Shown one piece after another: positions 32,761 to 45,425 of a stretch of 64,000 nucleotides of DNA. The notes under the pieces are model-generated. The model made no database searches. It was not told the DNA's origin and worked only from the letters and a program-made list of their open reading frames with translations. Positions within the stretch are counted from its first letter, which is position 1. The number at the start of each line of letters is the position of its first letter. Source of the stretch: Sympetrum striolatum. Lineage: Eukaryota; Arthropoda; Insecta; Odonata; Libellulidae. The DNA is taken from the NCBI GenBank assembly GCA_947579665.1, contig CANPUZ010000050.1:806001-870000 (forward strand), written 5' to 3'. The translations under genes and the position numbers were made by a program.

Positions 32761-35218
32761 CGATGATGCAAGCGATCGATTGGGATCGTCTGCACGCGTG
32801 ACTTCAAGGTGACATTTTTTTGAGGCTTCCGAGATTCGTGGGTGCGGCTTAGATTCGCGATGTGTATAATCGAGGAGCAGAAAAAGTTAACAAGGATCAA
32901 TAATCCAGTGTCAGTCATCGTCTTTATCTTAAGCTATGGTCGTTTTTCTCAGAGCTTCTTCTTACCCAGCGAAGAATTTAATTTCGAAAAGTCATTTATT
33001 CTAGTTAGTTAATGTGTTCCTCTTAATTTTTTTAACTTATAGTTTTATAAATTCCTTCATTTTTTTGATTTTTTTCTTTCGATATCAATCAGAAAATTAC
33101 ATTAAACCTTCTTCCGTTTATTGCCAATTGATTTGGGTGCACCATTTGTAACAAATTAAAACGTAATGCTTTCTGCCAGCTAGCTTTTCGGACCCAGCCG
33201 TAGATGAGGGTTTTGTTAATATTTTGAATATTGGACGTAACATCAAATATGAATGAGACGTAAATGGGGGGAATTAATTTTAGAAACCGATTACGATCTA
33301 AAAACTTGGTCAAACATAATTTGAGAGGAAAATAGCGATACTGATCTAACTGTGTAAATCGTAGTCGAAAATTTGAAATGCATCTTAACATTGATCAAAC
33401 CTAAATCTTAAACATTTTCTTACAAATTTTTGCGATCAATTCAGAAAGACAGGTAATTGATACATGATATCCGCGCCAATTACATCTTATAAGCTCCAAT
33501 TACATGAACTGAGGTGTTTAGTCGGTACCGAATCTAAATTATGTAACCCTAGATCTATTGATAGATGAAGAGATTAAATTAAAAGTCAAGTTATTTGTAG
33601 CAGTGGTATTTAAGATTTCTGATGGATCTGGAACTTTAAACCTGCATTGATTTATGAATATCTTACTCCCAATAATTTATAGTTCTGGATGTATTTAATC
33701 TACTTCTTTTCATAATCTAAATGTGTGCACGCGAATTCATAAATACGATTAATAGATTTCGAAATCATGTGCCCCAAAAGAATTGAAAGTTTTAAAAGTT
33801 AATTTTTATTATATTGAGTATAAAAAGTTATATTTAATTTTCTTTGAAGGATTCATGACTACTAAAATATAATTCAAACGTACCACCAAGTCAATTTGCA
33901 ATCATCAATTCCGTGCACTTCATTTCAAGACAACGACTGTTCACATTATTTAGCTCCTTTGAAAGTATTAAACCAAAATTCAAGAATAGATATCGATTCA
34001 ATTATTAGTAATTTGATAAACTTTGTGTAAAGGGAGGCAAATAGCTGGAATAGAAATACACCTTTAAAGCCATAGGAAGACAAATGATATTCGTAAAAGT
34101 GTCTTTCGAGAATACAGGAAGAACCGCTAACTAAAATGCCAACTTATTTTGAAAACTTTAAATCTTAAACATCCTTCTCAATGTCTGCGGGGGACCTACT
34201 GTCGTCTATTCTTCTTTGACTATGGCTCTGTTGTATTCATCGATGGAATGGAATCAACCGCCCTTTTTCTTTCTTTGTAAGTTTCACACTTCTCGTATAA
34301 GCAGTGGTATCTGTTCATTCATTGATCATTTATCTTCACGTAGCTATCTTTTGGAGCTTGGTTTTCTACATTATATTCATCTTGTGAGTTAGACGGTTTG
34401 TCTGCTGTAAATATTTGAAAGACAATGAGTTAGTGACGCATTTCATTTGCACCTCATAACATCTTCTTTCTGCTAAAACAAGGATCCCCTTAACACTATC
34501 GTTAGTTAGAGATTAAATGAAAAAATAACGTTTCCTAATATTAAATAATAGAAATGGCATGTAGTTTATAAAGGCTTAATTTACTTTGAACATGCAAAAA
34601 TTACGTCGCTAACTTTGTTTGCAAGCCTGGGTTTTAGGAGGATCCTACGGTTTCTCTTTTATTTCTCAACTCTTCGGGTTTCTCAAACTATATCTCGGCA
34701 CATTTTATTTATTAACTTAACAGGAGTAAAAATAAGGAAATGTTAAATATATTATTCATGAATTTGCCTCAGTTACTCAACTGGAAACATATAGCTCGCA
34801 TAGAATATCCGTGTGTGGTATTTTTCTTTATCAAGTCTATGTCCATTCAAACATTCAACACATTCATTTGTTATTTAATTTTCATTCAGCACGCTTGATT
34901 CATAAATAACATTGAATTGATATTCCTTTATAAGACGTTTTTGAAATATTTTAGAGGAATTCAAAACCTAAAGGAGGTATTTTTAGACATTTATTCGTTG
35001 AAGAACGTTCACATAGCGTGACTTTCTTTTGAAAGCAATTTAATCTTGATTGTATCCTGTTGAATATTTAAAATGAATTTCATGGAATTGAGAGTGACGT
35101 AGACAACCACATCGTCCATTTTTATTTACAATGAGATGAATTGTGCGATGTGTTTTTTCAAATTTCAATCTCTTTCCCTCTTTTGTGAAAATATAGTGCA
35201 GTTTTTTCTTTCTGGAAT
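32761..35218. other. Gene-poor AT-rich stretch
   Basis: No coding frame with recognisable motifs. The 100-codon frame at 33089-33391 (-) is not recognised. Confidence 0.3.
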
Positions 35219-35343
35219 GGACAAAGATTTTAGCTTTCCTTCTCCATATTAACTTTAACTATGCCAAATCTCGAACTCCACCGTTCGCGCAATGTCCTTA
35301 AAAAGGGATCCAAAGTTTTCTCTTCACGAATTAATATATAGAT
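35219..35343. repeat. Interspersed repeat, about 130 bp, copy 2
   Basis: Same landmarks as 29788-29920, including TTCGCGCAAT and AAAAAGGGATCCAAAGTTTT. Confidence 0.65.
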
Positions 35344-36655
35344 ATATGAAACTATCTTAAATAAGCATACATGATAGTCTTATAAATTCCAACATTTTTT
35401 GCACTGAGAGGAAGTATGAAATTATCAATGTATTTGAACATAATATTGAAACTTTTATAAGATGTATTCAGATATAAGAACACAATTTACCGTTGTTTGA
35501 TGACATAACTTTTATCTGTAGTTTCAAGACAACACCATGATCACAAAATCATTTCCCCATGTCAGTGGCGCAGCCAGTAGATATATACTACATGAGAAAA
35601 TGCTCCCAAGGCTTCTTAGCATAAAGGATCTATGAACGATGCTTAATATTTCGTTAGTTAAGCATTCGGTTCCTTTGCTAACGAGGAACACCTCTCTCAC
35701 ATGCTCTCCCGCGTCACTTTCTTTCGTTGATATGGACCCTTTGCTTCATCTTTTCCTGAAGATTTCCCTTTTATACTCTAAAGCCAAGGTTCGCAATCTA
35801 AAATAGACTTCGCTAGTCGCACGTACTGAACTTTTCTGATATTTTTAATTAATAGCTAGCCGAAAATCATTGCTGCCATTATTTATTTCTACGAATTATA
35901 AAGGATAATAGCATTTACTGCCAAAATTGGATTACATCTGAAATTAACAGATTTTTCACTTAATGAAGCTAGCTGGAGGTTACAAAATTGTATGAATCTT
36001 AGAATAAGCTACTCGAACGCACGGAATAGGAAACCAAACGCCACGCGGGTTGTGTTTGATTTAAAGCATGAATTCGGCATTGCTGTTGAGTGAGATAGTT
36101 GCGAGAATTGTGTTCGCTTTCACTGAAAAACTTCCGCGAAGACGCTGTCTGAGGATTCTTCTCAAAGAAGCCATAAATCGTTGGCGTTAAAGTCAATTTG
36201 GGTAATGACCTGCATATGAGTGGATGGTGTGTTTCAGAATCCGCGTACTCAATTAGCGGAGGATTCCTCCGGGTAAGATGGTGTGTCGCCTCGCCCTCGG
36301 TTCCCTGAGTTTGATGCTCCCACGGGGCGTCACAATATCATAACTGGGCTCCCGGATAGTCATGTGGGAGCTAATATGCAAAAGTACTTTTTCATTAAGT
36401 AAGATACAGAAATTGAATAAGTTGAATTTGAAGCCAAGGGGCTGGAAATTCAATAACGCCCAAAAATTAAGAGGGCGTACATTTGTGCTGATTTTATCAT
36501 AACTTCCGAGACGGGGAGAGTGAAACAAGGCTGCATACGCCCGTTCTTCTCTCTCCGAGGGAATTGGCGTTTAAGGGAAGGCTTAACCCTTAAAGGGAGG
36601 GCTAAAAAACGTCCACCACTTTTCTTTTTCTATATTTTAAGCACTTAATCGTGTT
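35344..36655. other. Spacer with moderate GC segment
   Basis: 36240-36380 is more GC-rich (CCTCGCCCTCGGTTCCCTGA, ACGGGGCGTCACAATATCAT) but shows no domain or tRNA fold. No gene supported. Confidence 0.3.
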
Positions 36656-36659
36656 ATAC

Positions 36660-37480
36660 AGTCTTAATATAGACGCTTCTCCAGATTCATTCATGTATAT
36701 AGATAGGATACTAATTCACACGCTAAACCACAAGCGTCATTGACATGTAATTTTTACGACGTGTTGGCCATAACATGTAACCAACAAAAAAACTGCGATT
36801 TTGAACCTCAGTGTCATGGGTTCGATTCCAAAAGGCCCCAAAGTCCCGATTTTTTCCCATTTAAAAGCATTGCTTTGATTTTCGGGAATTAAAAAAAAAT
36901 ACTTCCCGGAAAAGTAGAGAATCAAAACTCACGGAGCCTATATATATGGTCATGATCTATCGAAAACATTAATGACTTTTACGGAAAACATCCTGGGTTC
37001 GATGCTAGGACGATGCAAACATTTTCCCTATAAAATATATAGAGATAGTTTTTCATAATTTTTTTGATGAATTTATCGAAATTATAGGAAGTTCTTGCTT
37101 AGATATAAGATGTATATTAAGACTTAGTTTTGGAAAAAGATTAAATAAGATCACGCTGTTCCTGGGTTCGATGCCAGAGCACATTAACATTTTTCACGTA
37201 AGGAATATATGTGAAAATTAGGACGTAGTTTGAGGAAGTTGCACCCAATATTTCTGCTTGATTTTTCACGCATAGTTAGAGATGGTGATCTTCTGTTGTG
37301 CTGCATAGTAAGTATCGTCAGGAAGTCCCGAGTTCGATGCCGAACTAATAAATTGCAGCGAATTTTAAGAATATGAGTACCCTTTCTATTTAATGCCGAC
37401 TCGAAATTAGTGTTATCGATTTGCTTGCAGTATCCAAGCAACATTTTACTCGTACAGTCTGATAACTTCATTATGTTGTC
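36660..37480 (+). repeat. Array of about 165-bp B-box units, block 4 (inverted)
   Basis: B-box-like motifs GGGTTCGATTCC (about 36816), GGGTTCGATGC (36988 and 37163) and GAGTTCGATGC (37328) are 172, 175 and 165 bp apart on the plus strand, opposite to blocks 1-3. The end near 36670 matches, inverted, the boundary sequence of blocks 2 and 3. Confidence 0.65.
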
Positions 37481-37884
37481 AAATATAGGTTATTAAAGAT
37501 ATATGTTGATGCATTTTGTACGTGTTTTTAAAGCAATGTAATGAGAGCGGAAATAGGAAGTGGACACAAGATGACCTTCTCTTGGTCCAATCTGCAACAT
37601 ATTTTTGAACCAAATGGAATCATATATTATGACAAATAGTTTTTAAATAGTTTTAGTAGTTAATTATTTTATTATAGCGTGTCGTTGATTTATAAGCATA
37701 ACTAACGGTGATTTACAAACTTATTTCCCGAATTAGAGCTTTAAAGCCGGTACCATTGAGAAGAAGCTTTATCATTTAATAATCTTTAATGCTCGTTATG
37801 AGAAGTAGTAACCGAGATTTAAATTTAATAAATGGAAAGATTACTTAATCTCCTTTAATTCATCCCTCTCGGACCATTTTTTAC

Positions 37885-38059
37885 TTTCCCCATATACGAA
37901 GTATAGAGAAAGTATTGTTTTCATGAAAAAAATCGACTTCGAGATTTCAACGGAAATACATTTTTTGGGGTCCCTAGAACACGTTTTGACCATTTTCGGA
38001 ATGATGTCTGTGTGTATGTGTGTGTGTGTGTGTGTCTGTATGTGTGTATGTGTGTGTGT

Positions 38060-38108
<49 letters not shown>

Positions 38109-38800
38109 TGTCTGTATGAGTGTGTGTGCTTTTAGGCGCTATAACGTAAAAACTATTTGTTGTATCAATACCAAACTTCATATATAGTACTGTGATGTGT
38201 GTTGTCAGAGTATATTAGTTTTTTGAGTAAATCGGTTTACCGGAAGTCGAGCTTCATTCATCAAAGCTCATTTCCGGTTTTCAAAATATCTCCATAAATA
38301 TGATATATAGGTATATTGTATACCCTATAAAAGTTTTAGATACTGTGTTTTACTATAACTTTTGTATTTAACATATTTTTGTATCACCGGTTGATTAGGA
38401 GTTATTCGTGAAATACAAATAAACCGGAAGTAGCTGTTATGTACTTTGTGGGCGCTCTAAGATGAAAATCATTCGTTGTATCACCACCAAATTTCATATA
38501 GAGTATTTTAATCACAGTCGTTAGAGTTGATTAGTTTTTGGAGTAAATCGGTTAACCGGAAGTCGAGCTTCATTCTTCAAAGCTCATTTCCGGTTTTCAA
38601 AATATCTCCACAAATATAATATTTAGGTATATACTATTACTTACAATAGTTTTAGAAAATGTATTTTACTATAACTTTTGTTTGAAACATATTTTTTTAT
38701 CACTGATTGTTTAGGAGTTATTTATGAAATACTGATGAACCGGAAGTTGCTGATTATGTACTTTGTGGGCGCTCTGGGCTCTATGGGCGAAAGGCCAATT
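37885..38800. repeat. Repeat with hairpin start, TG microsatellite and 316-bp tandem units
   Basis: Begins with CTTTCCCCATATACGAAGTATAGAGAAAG, an imperfect hairpin. A (TG)n tract with TA/TC interruptions follows at 38008-38130, then a unit with GAGTAAATCGGTTnACCGGAAGTCGAGC at 38225 and 38541 (316 bp) and ACCGGAAGT.GCTG..TATGTACTTTGTGGGCGCTCT at 38423 and 38738 (315 bp). Likely a mobile repeat of unknown class. Confidence 0.6.
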
Positions 38801-39419
38801 TCATCGTTTTTTATCGATAATGTCCCGAAAAACATTATTTTTAATGTTTGTGACGTCAAAGATAATAATATATAAATTAATCACTCATCTTCAAAGTTTA
38901 GATGGAATATAGAGCTCGAAATTACTGTCGTAGATAAATTATTACATCTTATGTATGGAGAAAGTCATGTGCTGGCCACATCAGATTTTTCTTATTTATT
39001 TGCGCACCTGCGAGCCACTTGCAAGCATTTCCGCGAGGTGTCAGAAACACGAAGTTTTAAACACAGAGTATTACTTTAAGACTTTCAGTGTTACCAGAGT
39101 GCACCAGAAAGAAATCTATAGATTCTGCTACGAATTCGTAATCTTTTTCGGTCCATTCCGCGTCGCTGTGGAGTAAAAAAAAGAGACGTTGGTTCCGTGT
39201 TCCGGCGCAAGAGGGCGACGGGTGAAAGATCCGCAAAAAGTTCATTCCTCGACACTTATCGGCTGCCGTACTAGTTTTAGAATCTCCCGTGGCAGCACCA
39301 TCCAATGGCCGTTTCTGTCTCTTTCTTTCTGTATCCCGAATAGTTCCAAACTTCCCCAGGAGATGGCGAAAAACTGTAGTCATCGCTTTGAACATACGGG
39401 AGATTCGCCACTTATTTAA

Positions 39420-39620
39420 ATTTGCAGCTTCTAGAATTAATTTTTAAATTAATTTTTAAATTAATTTTTATATTTATTTACTGATATATTTATTTACTGA
39501 TATATTTATTCATTAATGTATTAAATCATTTAATCATTAATTTATTTATCCTTTGATATCACTGTTTATACATTCGTTCATTTATTCGTATAATTATTCA
39601 TATATTTATTTATTCAAAGG
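39420..39620. repeat. AT-rich simple tandem repeats
   Basis: Repeats of TTTTTAAATTAA and of TATATTTATTTACTGA, grading into diffuse (ATTT)n. Confidence 0.7.
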
Positions 39621-40689
39621 TTCACACACAGTTTTGGCACCATTTTATAGTGAATGCAAGCACCAAACAAAGAAATTAGAAAATTGAAAATAAATATATT
39701 CGATTGCACAAAAAAATTCAAGCAAAATAATACATGGATGAATGTATGCAGAAAAAGACCAGAGCAGGATATTTAAATATTCGTCGAATCTCATGGTTCA
39801 AATTTGCTATGTTGCAACATTAAAATTACGAAGTACGTCGAAATCATTAATAACTTTGTCAGTACTGATGTAATGCTGGACACGACAGTGTGATTTATTT
39901 AACGGTGGTTACCATCAAAATTGTAGAAAAAAACAAAAATTTTACATTTGAGAGAGAAATTTGTTTTTTTTTTCATCATTGATCTAAGTGTCTTATTTTC
40001 ATTATTTTATCATTTATTACTGATACAGTATTTAAATTAAAATAGCTGAAAACTCTACTTGATTACATTTAAAATCATATTGTTTATGATTAATTAGAAT
40101 GTTTTAAGTGATATTTGCCGACTCGCAAATTCAAATTTACCCATTTTTGCCTTATAATATCGCAATGGTTATTTGCGGATGGGTCAATCATTCGAAGCAA
40201 TGGCGCTTCACTTCTAAGACAAGAGGAGACTGTTCTGTAAGACTGTTGAGCGAATCTAAGCAACGAGGAGGAGTCGACAGAAGCACAAAACAAGCCAAGG
40301 AAGTGTGCGATGGAATGCCAAAGGGAGCCGTCTCATGCGTTTAATTTTGCAAGTCCGACTGTCGTTCTTCCATTCCTTGATTGCAGAATCCCTCTGCATC
40401 TGGCGAAAGGTGTGGCTGCGTCGGCTGCGGCTTGGATGCTGGAGACGATTTTTCGGCTGCTGCATCCAGGTCGTCCGGCGTCTCTAGGTCCAGGGACGGC
40501 GGCTGGAGGGCGTCGCAAAGATGAAAGCATTTCCAGTCGTCCTTCTGGATGTAGCGGCATGTTGGGATGCATCGTTCGGCGGCTCCAAAAAATGCAATGA
40601 CGAGCAGATTGTCGCTCTCCAGTGGACAGATGAGGAAGATCGCCTTTGGGTGCATGAAGGAGGAGCGGAGGAAGATGCCGAAGACGTCT
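39621..40689. other. Spacer leading into a GC-rich block
   Basis: 39621-40090 is AT-rich without features. From about 40310 to 40690 the GC content rises sharply and frames on both strands stay open (for example 40341-40655 minus), but no family is recognised. It is probably further decayed LINE sequence downstream of the endonuclease relic. Confidence 0.35.
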
Positions 40690-40870
40690 CACCTTCTTTT
40701 CGGCGAGGCGCGGCGACGGCAGGGTGTGCTGGATGCTGTCGGCAATGGCGATGGCTGCTCCTCCTCCTATCCGTTTCGCCGGGTGCAGTTTGCCAGTCAG
40801 TGCGGTAGATTATGTAGCCGGGAATGCTACATCGGAGGCGCGGGAGCTTTTCAAGGGAATTCTGCCAACG
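40690..40870 (-). pseudogene. Decayed LINE ORF2 APE-type endonuclease fragment
   Basis: On the minus strand, LRCSIPGYIIYRTDWQTAPG (about 40850-40790), then in a shifted frame KRIGGGAAIAIADSIQHTLP (about 40780-40720). PGYxIYRTDR followed by GGGVAIxI is the signature of the N-terminal endonuclease of Jockey/R1-like LINEs. The frameshift between the two halves shows it is dead. Confidence 0.6.
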
Positions 40871-41004
40871 GAGCGGTGACGGCTTCTTGGAATATCAATC
40901 TGTCTATGGTGAGGATGAGATTCTGCTCCGACGTGGTGGCGGGTGCGGCTTCCAAAGGCGCAGTTGAGCGTCTTCTTTGCCTCGGCGGGATTTTCTGGGA
41001 GGCG

Positions 41005-41575
41005 CACAGTGGTCCGAAATCGAAAAAAGCCGGACAAAAGTCCAAAATTGCTTGTTTTTAGATACAAACTTAAAACTCTGCATATATACAGCCAAATAAA
41101 TGCTGATCATGGAACAGTAAGTCATTTTCCATAAATCGTATGCGTTACTTAGATACGGAGGGTCAAACATGACTAAATTTCCAAAAACACGCCCGATTCT
41201 ATTTCTCTTCGAAAATCTTATAAGTTAAGCTAATAGTGGACTTGTGGAAGGAATTTATTGGAATAAAAAACATTGTGTTCGATCAATATGGTACTTTATC
41301 TATACTATCCATCAGTTGCAAGGATATTGGTCAATATTTGTGGGGTGTTCCATCACAAAATGGCGGACGCTTTTTTCAGACAAATTTGGACATAAAGTAG
41401 TCGATATCTTTTGTTTAAAAAATATGCGCAGCGGGAAATCACACCAGAGTATTGGGTAAAGACAGTTTAAGAATATCCAGCAGAGATCTTCTATGAACGT
41501 TACCGACCACGAAAATAAACGCGATTTTTCGATCGCGCTGCACGATCCGGATGCGCGCTGCTGGGCCTGGAAGCA
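41005..41575 (+). mobile_element. Diverged terminus of the CACAGTG long-TIR transposon
   Basis: Starts CACAGTGGTCCGAAATCGAAAAAAGCCGG; compare the complement of 2870-2840, CACAGTGGGCTAGAATCGAAAAAAGCTGG. Further matches include TTTCCAAAAACACGCC, ACTTTATCT..., ACAAAATGGCGGACGCTTTTTTCAGA and, near 41555, ATCCGGATGCGCGC. Same length as 2300-2870. No coding remnant or opposite end was found. Confidence 0.65.
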
Positions 41576-42957
41576 CGGCGGCTTCGTTGGATTGTTTTAG
41601 TTTTTAGGACCTTAACTCTTTAAAATCGCCGTTTTTAAGCTATGTATGCCGTCACTATCACTGTCACTGTTCAGAAATTCCATATCTAAGACATGAAGAG
41701 GATATTTGATCGTGCGAATGAGTCAATGGATGCGGTACTCTGGTAAATACGCTTTGGTTTGGATACTTTACGGATTCTTGCCGCGAGTTAGAAATATCCT
41801 TCAACTTTTGAGGCAGTTAGTAAGTTCGAATGTACGGTGACGGGTTCATGCATTGCAGAAAAGACCATCTGATTGTTTTTCTATCACTTACCCTTTCCAC
41901 CCTCGCCGACAGAGCTTTGGAATTTGTGTTTCTTTTTTGTCCTTTGTAATAAGCTGTATATATTTGTGTTTTTATTTTTGTAAACTTGTTCCATAGGACT
42001 TTGTCCTAGTACACAAATAAATCTATTATATAGGTTCCAACTGCAGCACCAGTTAAAGAAGCTGTCAAGATTCTCCAGCGATGAATGACAATCCTCAATA
42101 GCGTCTATCTTCCTAATTAGTTTGCAGTCAGCAGGAAGAGAAACGAATTTAATTTAGTGTTTACAAACAAGCTGCTTCCCTGACGACGGATACAATAGTT
42201 GGATCCGAGGTTTCTCATTATAAATTGTGGGAGTATAAAGTCTGTACCGAGTTATTGGCAGGAACCAGTGTTACCCATATATTATTTGGGTTACTAAGTA
42301 TTATTTACGTTTATTTTTATATCTACTTATTATTTCCTGCTTCCACTACTGTTTATACTGTTAACTATCTTATTTTACCAAGTTTTTCTTCCTCTTTGAT
42401 TTAATTTTTGGCGTGCCCTCGCAATGCTTTTAACTCCTCCTCTTAATTAACGTTTTCGCGTACTGTTCCTCATATTCATAATTGTTATCTCTCCTTCAAC
42501 TACGTGTGATTGAAATAGAATATTCTAAGAAACACTTCGTTCGATTTAATATACGTAATTTTTGAAAAGCAGTCTTCAATATGAGATGTGCTTTCCACTC
42601 TGAGTTTTTCTGGAAGTATTATCTAATGTTTTAAATTTAGAAATGTGTACGTCAATGGAAGAATATGTAGAACAGTCGTCGGCAACGCTTTTTTCGAGTG
42701 GGTCATTTTTCAATTTTTCTTCACCAAAATTTTGCTGGTTTATTCATCACTTCTATCTTAGACGACATAAAATAAAAACATTAGACAGATGTGTTAATCC
42801 AATATACCTTAAATATAGAATTACAAATTTATTATCATCAAATCCATACAAGTTTTCAGTATTAGTTGCTTTACCCGGAATTTTTCGTCTTCACTTCAAC
42901 GGATAGTATTGCATCTTTGCATTTTTGTCATAATTTTTACTTATTAAGCAATTTGCT
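41576..42957. other. Spacer with probable LINE 3' debris
   Basis: 41870-42030 (CCCTTTCCACCCTCGCCGACAG ... ACACAAATAAATCTATT) looks like a LINE 3' end. 42155-42215 (GTGTTTACAAACAAGC...CCCTGACGACGGAT) is a SINE A tail. The rest is unassigned. Confidence 0.35.
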
Positions 42958-43074
42958 TTGCGTTTGTTTGCAGACGACTGTATCATTTATCGAGCAATAA
43001 AAAACCTTGGAGACTGCACCGCATTACAGAATGATCTTAAAAAATTAAACGTATGGCTTATTAATGGGCGTTAG
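42958..43074 (+). pseudogene. LINE reverse-transcriptase fragment with FADD motif
   Basis: LRLFADDCIIYRAIKNLGDCTALQNDLKKLNVWLINGR*: the catalytic F/YADD block and the following C..LQ.DL..L..W segment of non-LTR RTs. 38 codons, then a stop; flanks unrecognisable. Confidence 0.75.
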
Positions 43075-43477
43075 TTTTTGCCTTCTAGTAACTCAGAAAA
43101 TCTTCTTTGTAATCGGTGGAGACAGGTTCGTTCTTGACGTCTTTTCGCATATTTTGAATGCTATTCTCAACATTTATTTTGCTGCAATCCCATGACGGAT
43201 TTAAAATTAAATTTATTTACCAAATTTATTCAAATTTCCCGTTTCAAAATTGGTTGTTCCTTTCGGAATATGTTAATTTTAGTTTTAAGCCATTTTAATT
43301 TCAATTTCTTTTAAACATACCAAACGTAGAACCTATAATATAGAAGGAGATATCTTTTGTGGGAGACGAATACTCTTATATTTATGAATTTCAATTTCCA
43401 AAGCTTTCTAATGGTTCTGTTGCTGTGAAATGTCTTACCCATACATTTCTCATATCTTCCCCATATGCTCGTAAAAG

Positions 43478-43670
43478 AGATCAACAATCACCTTTGTCGT
43501 CAGGATATTATTTATGTTCACAAAATCAAACAAATATGTCGTCATTATCGTCTGAATTCTCTTAATTTCGACTCGAATACGATATACAAAGACCATAATA
43601 AGGATCTTCATTCAATTTTAACTCTTTGGGATGTTATTCTGAAAATTTCGTACTTATATTTACTCTTCTA
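43478..43670 (-). repeat. SINE-like family A copy
   Basis: Complement of the tail (TCAACAATCACCTTTGTCGTCAGG) and body (ATTTCGACTCGAATACGATAT). Head lost. Confidence 0.6.
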
Positions 43671-43924
43671 CTATCTTTAATTTTGATGGAAAACTTACAA
43701 TTTCTTCGTGGTCGGTTATAAATATTTAAATCCATACGAAATCTCTATAAGCTCAGTAAACGCGGACACAAAGAAATGGAAAGGAAGTTCTTATCAGATT
43801 AAATTATACAAGTTGTGAACAGTTATAGAACCAGTGGATAGATACATTGCCATAATTTAACAATACCAGGCCTACGATGATCTAAAATCTTACTTTATCT
43901 CTGACGGAAGAGTGTATGAGTTCA

Positions 43925-44105
43925 GATTCAACAATGGACTTGGTTGGCAAGAGGTTGTTTACAAGATTTCACGAATTTTTCGTTTAGTTCATCGAAATTC
44001 GGGTCGAAGACAATAATTCACCTCTAAAATTAGAATTCTCATTTAATTTCATTATTTTAGTGCACATTTCGGACGACATTTGTCTCAAATTTAATTGCGG
44101 AGTCA
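43925..44105 (-). repeat. SINE-like family A copy, diverged
   Basis: TTCAACAATGGACTTGGTTGGCA, TTGTTTACAAGATTTCACG, GGACGACATTTGTCTCAAATTT: degraded complement of tail and body. Confidence 0.5.
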
Positions 44106-44509
44106 TGTTTTAATGTTTGAAAGTTTTGCGACTCTTGGATCTGGAGTTTTAGGCGAATATTTGTCAAATATCAACATTTTCGCAAGCATACATTTTTTCT
44201 ATTATATAGGAAGACGAGTAAAATCCCCAATAAAGCGGAACTTCCGTTCTGCGCATTCATTTCGACATGTAGTCGGTTTGCATTTCATCCCAGATATATT
44301 CTCTTTCCTCGACGCAATATTTCTTCGTTATCACCTCAAAGCTACTTTTATAAATTGGTCCGCAACTCTCCTGAATTGCCGTATCTTGTGCTCTCTGTTT
44401 ATGCAGCATAGTTCGCATAAGTTGACATTTCGGATAATTACCTCCGTTGCATAAATGATGATGCTAATCCCTAATGCTAATTCAGTATGCACTTAATTTC
44501 CCTCTGCAT

Positions 44510-44720
44510 TCTAATCGCCTTGGATGTCAGGGAGCCTGCTTTGTTTGCTACGAAGAAAGTTCACAAAATATTGTTTATTATGTCACAGTTCACATAATTT
44601 CGATTCGAATAATATATTAACTGACCAATTAAAAAATCCTCCATTAATTTCCTTTATTTTGGTAATTATCTCCATTTTCTACGACCATCATTTCTAATTT
44701 TATTCTGCAAAAATAACAAA
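44510..44720 (-). repeat. SINE-like family A copy, diverged
   Basis: AATCGCCTTGGATGTCAGGG, TTTGCTACGAAGAAAGTTCAC, ACGACCATCATTTCTAATTT: complement of tail and body. Confidence 0.55.
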
Positions 44721-45425
44721 GGAAGTTCAAGAAGTCGAATAACGATATTATTTGTTATTTGTCGTTTTACATTCATCATAGAAACGCTAGTAAGAATTTC
44801 AACTTAATAATTGATAATGAAGAAAAACAATGTAAATTTTCCATGTAATGTAAAGTTTCGCTACCGGAGTAGCATCTTCTGATGAGAGATGCTATAAAAT
44901 TATAATATAAAAATTAGGCGTACCAACAGTCCTATATTCTTTTACGAAAAATATATTTGCTCGCGGAAAAATGCCTTGTTTTATTCTGCTTATATTACTG
45001 AGAATAATTTATATCTATTTAATTATAAATGCACTTTTATTTCGTTTTTTCAACCATTCATCAACTGTAAGACAATACATATTTATAGATTATTTTCAAT
45101 TATACGACCCGCTCGTACCACCTAAAAAAATCCCGCGTACCATAGGATGAAAACCCCTGGGTTAGACTACTGCGTTAAAGTGCTAGTTATTTACTTTAAT
45201 GAGAATGAGAAATGTAAGCTTGCCTCCATGGAAAGAAAACGAATCCGTCGCCTCAATGTATTTGAAGTAATTCACCGATTGTCCGCGAGAGGGACATATT
45301 ACCGTCCGTCTGAAGAAAGCGTCCCCCGACGGGAAGGAGGCGAACGCCGGGAGAAAAAAGCTCGTCTTCCCCCGAAAAGGAGTCCGGCAAATTGTGTAGA
45401 GCCTCCCGATTCGGCGCCCATTTTA
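44721..45425. other. Spacer; GC-rich end without known domain
   Basis: 45260-45420 is GC-rich and part of an open frame (45147-45464, +) rich in Arg, Glu and Pro, but it shows no domain and runs into the Harbinger-like MITE, so I do not call a gene. Confidence 0.3.

Noticed and set aside
18160..37480. CRISPR-like array suggested by regularly spaced repeats
   Set aside because: Units are 150-180 bp, diverged throughout, eukaryotic and tRNA-motif based; there are no short identical repeats with unique spacers.
37921..38181. Thr/His repeat protein and Cys/Val repeat protein frames
   Set aside because: They are translations of the (TG)n microsatellite.
39057..39395. 112-codon minus-strand frame with basic stretch
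   Set aside because: The segment has CGCCATCTCC and CGCCCTCTTGCGCC patterns typical of interspersed repeats and no domain; evidence too weak for a gene.
40341..40655. Acidic 104-codon minus-strand frame as a host gene
   Set aside because: It sits in a GC-rich block next to a LINE endonuclease relic; frames on both strands are open because of GC bias, and no domain is recognised.
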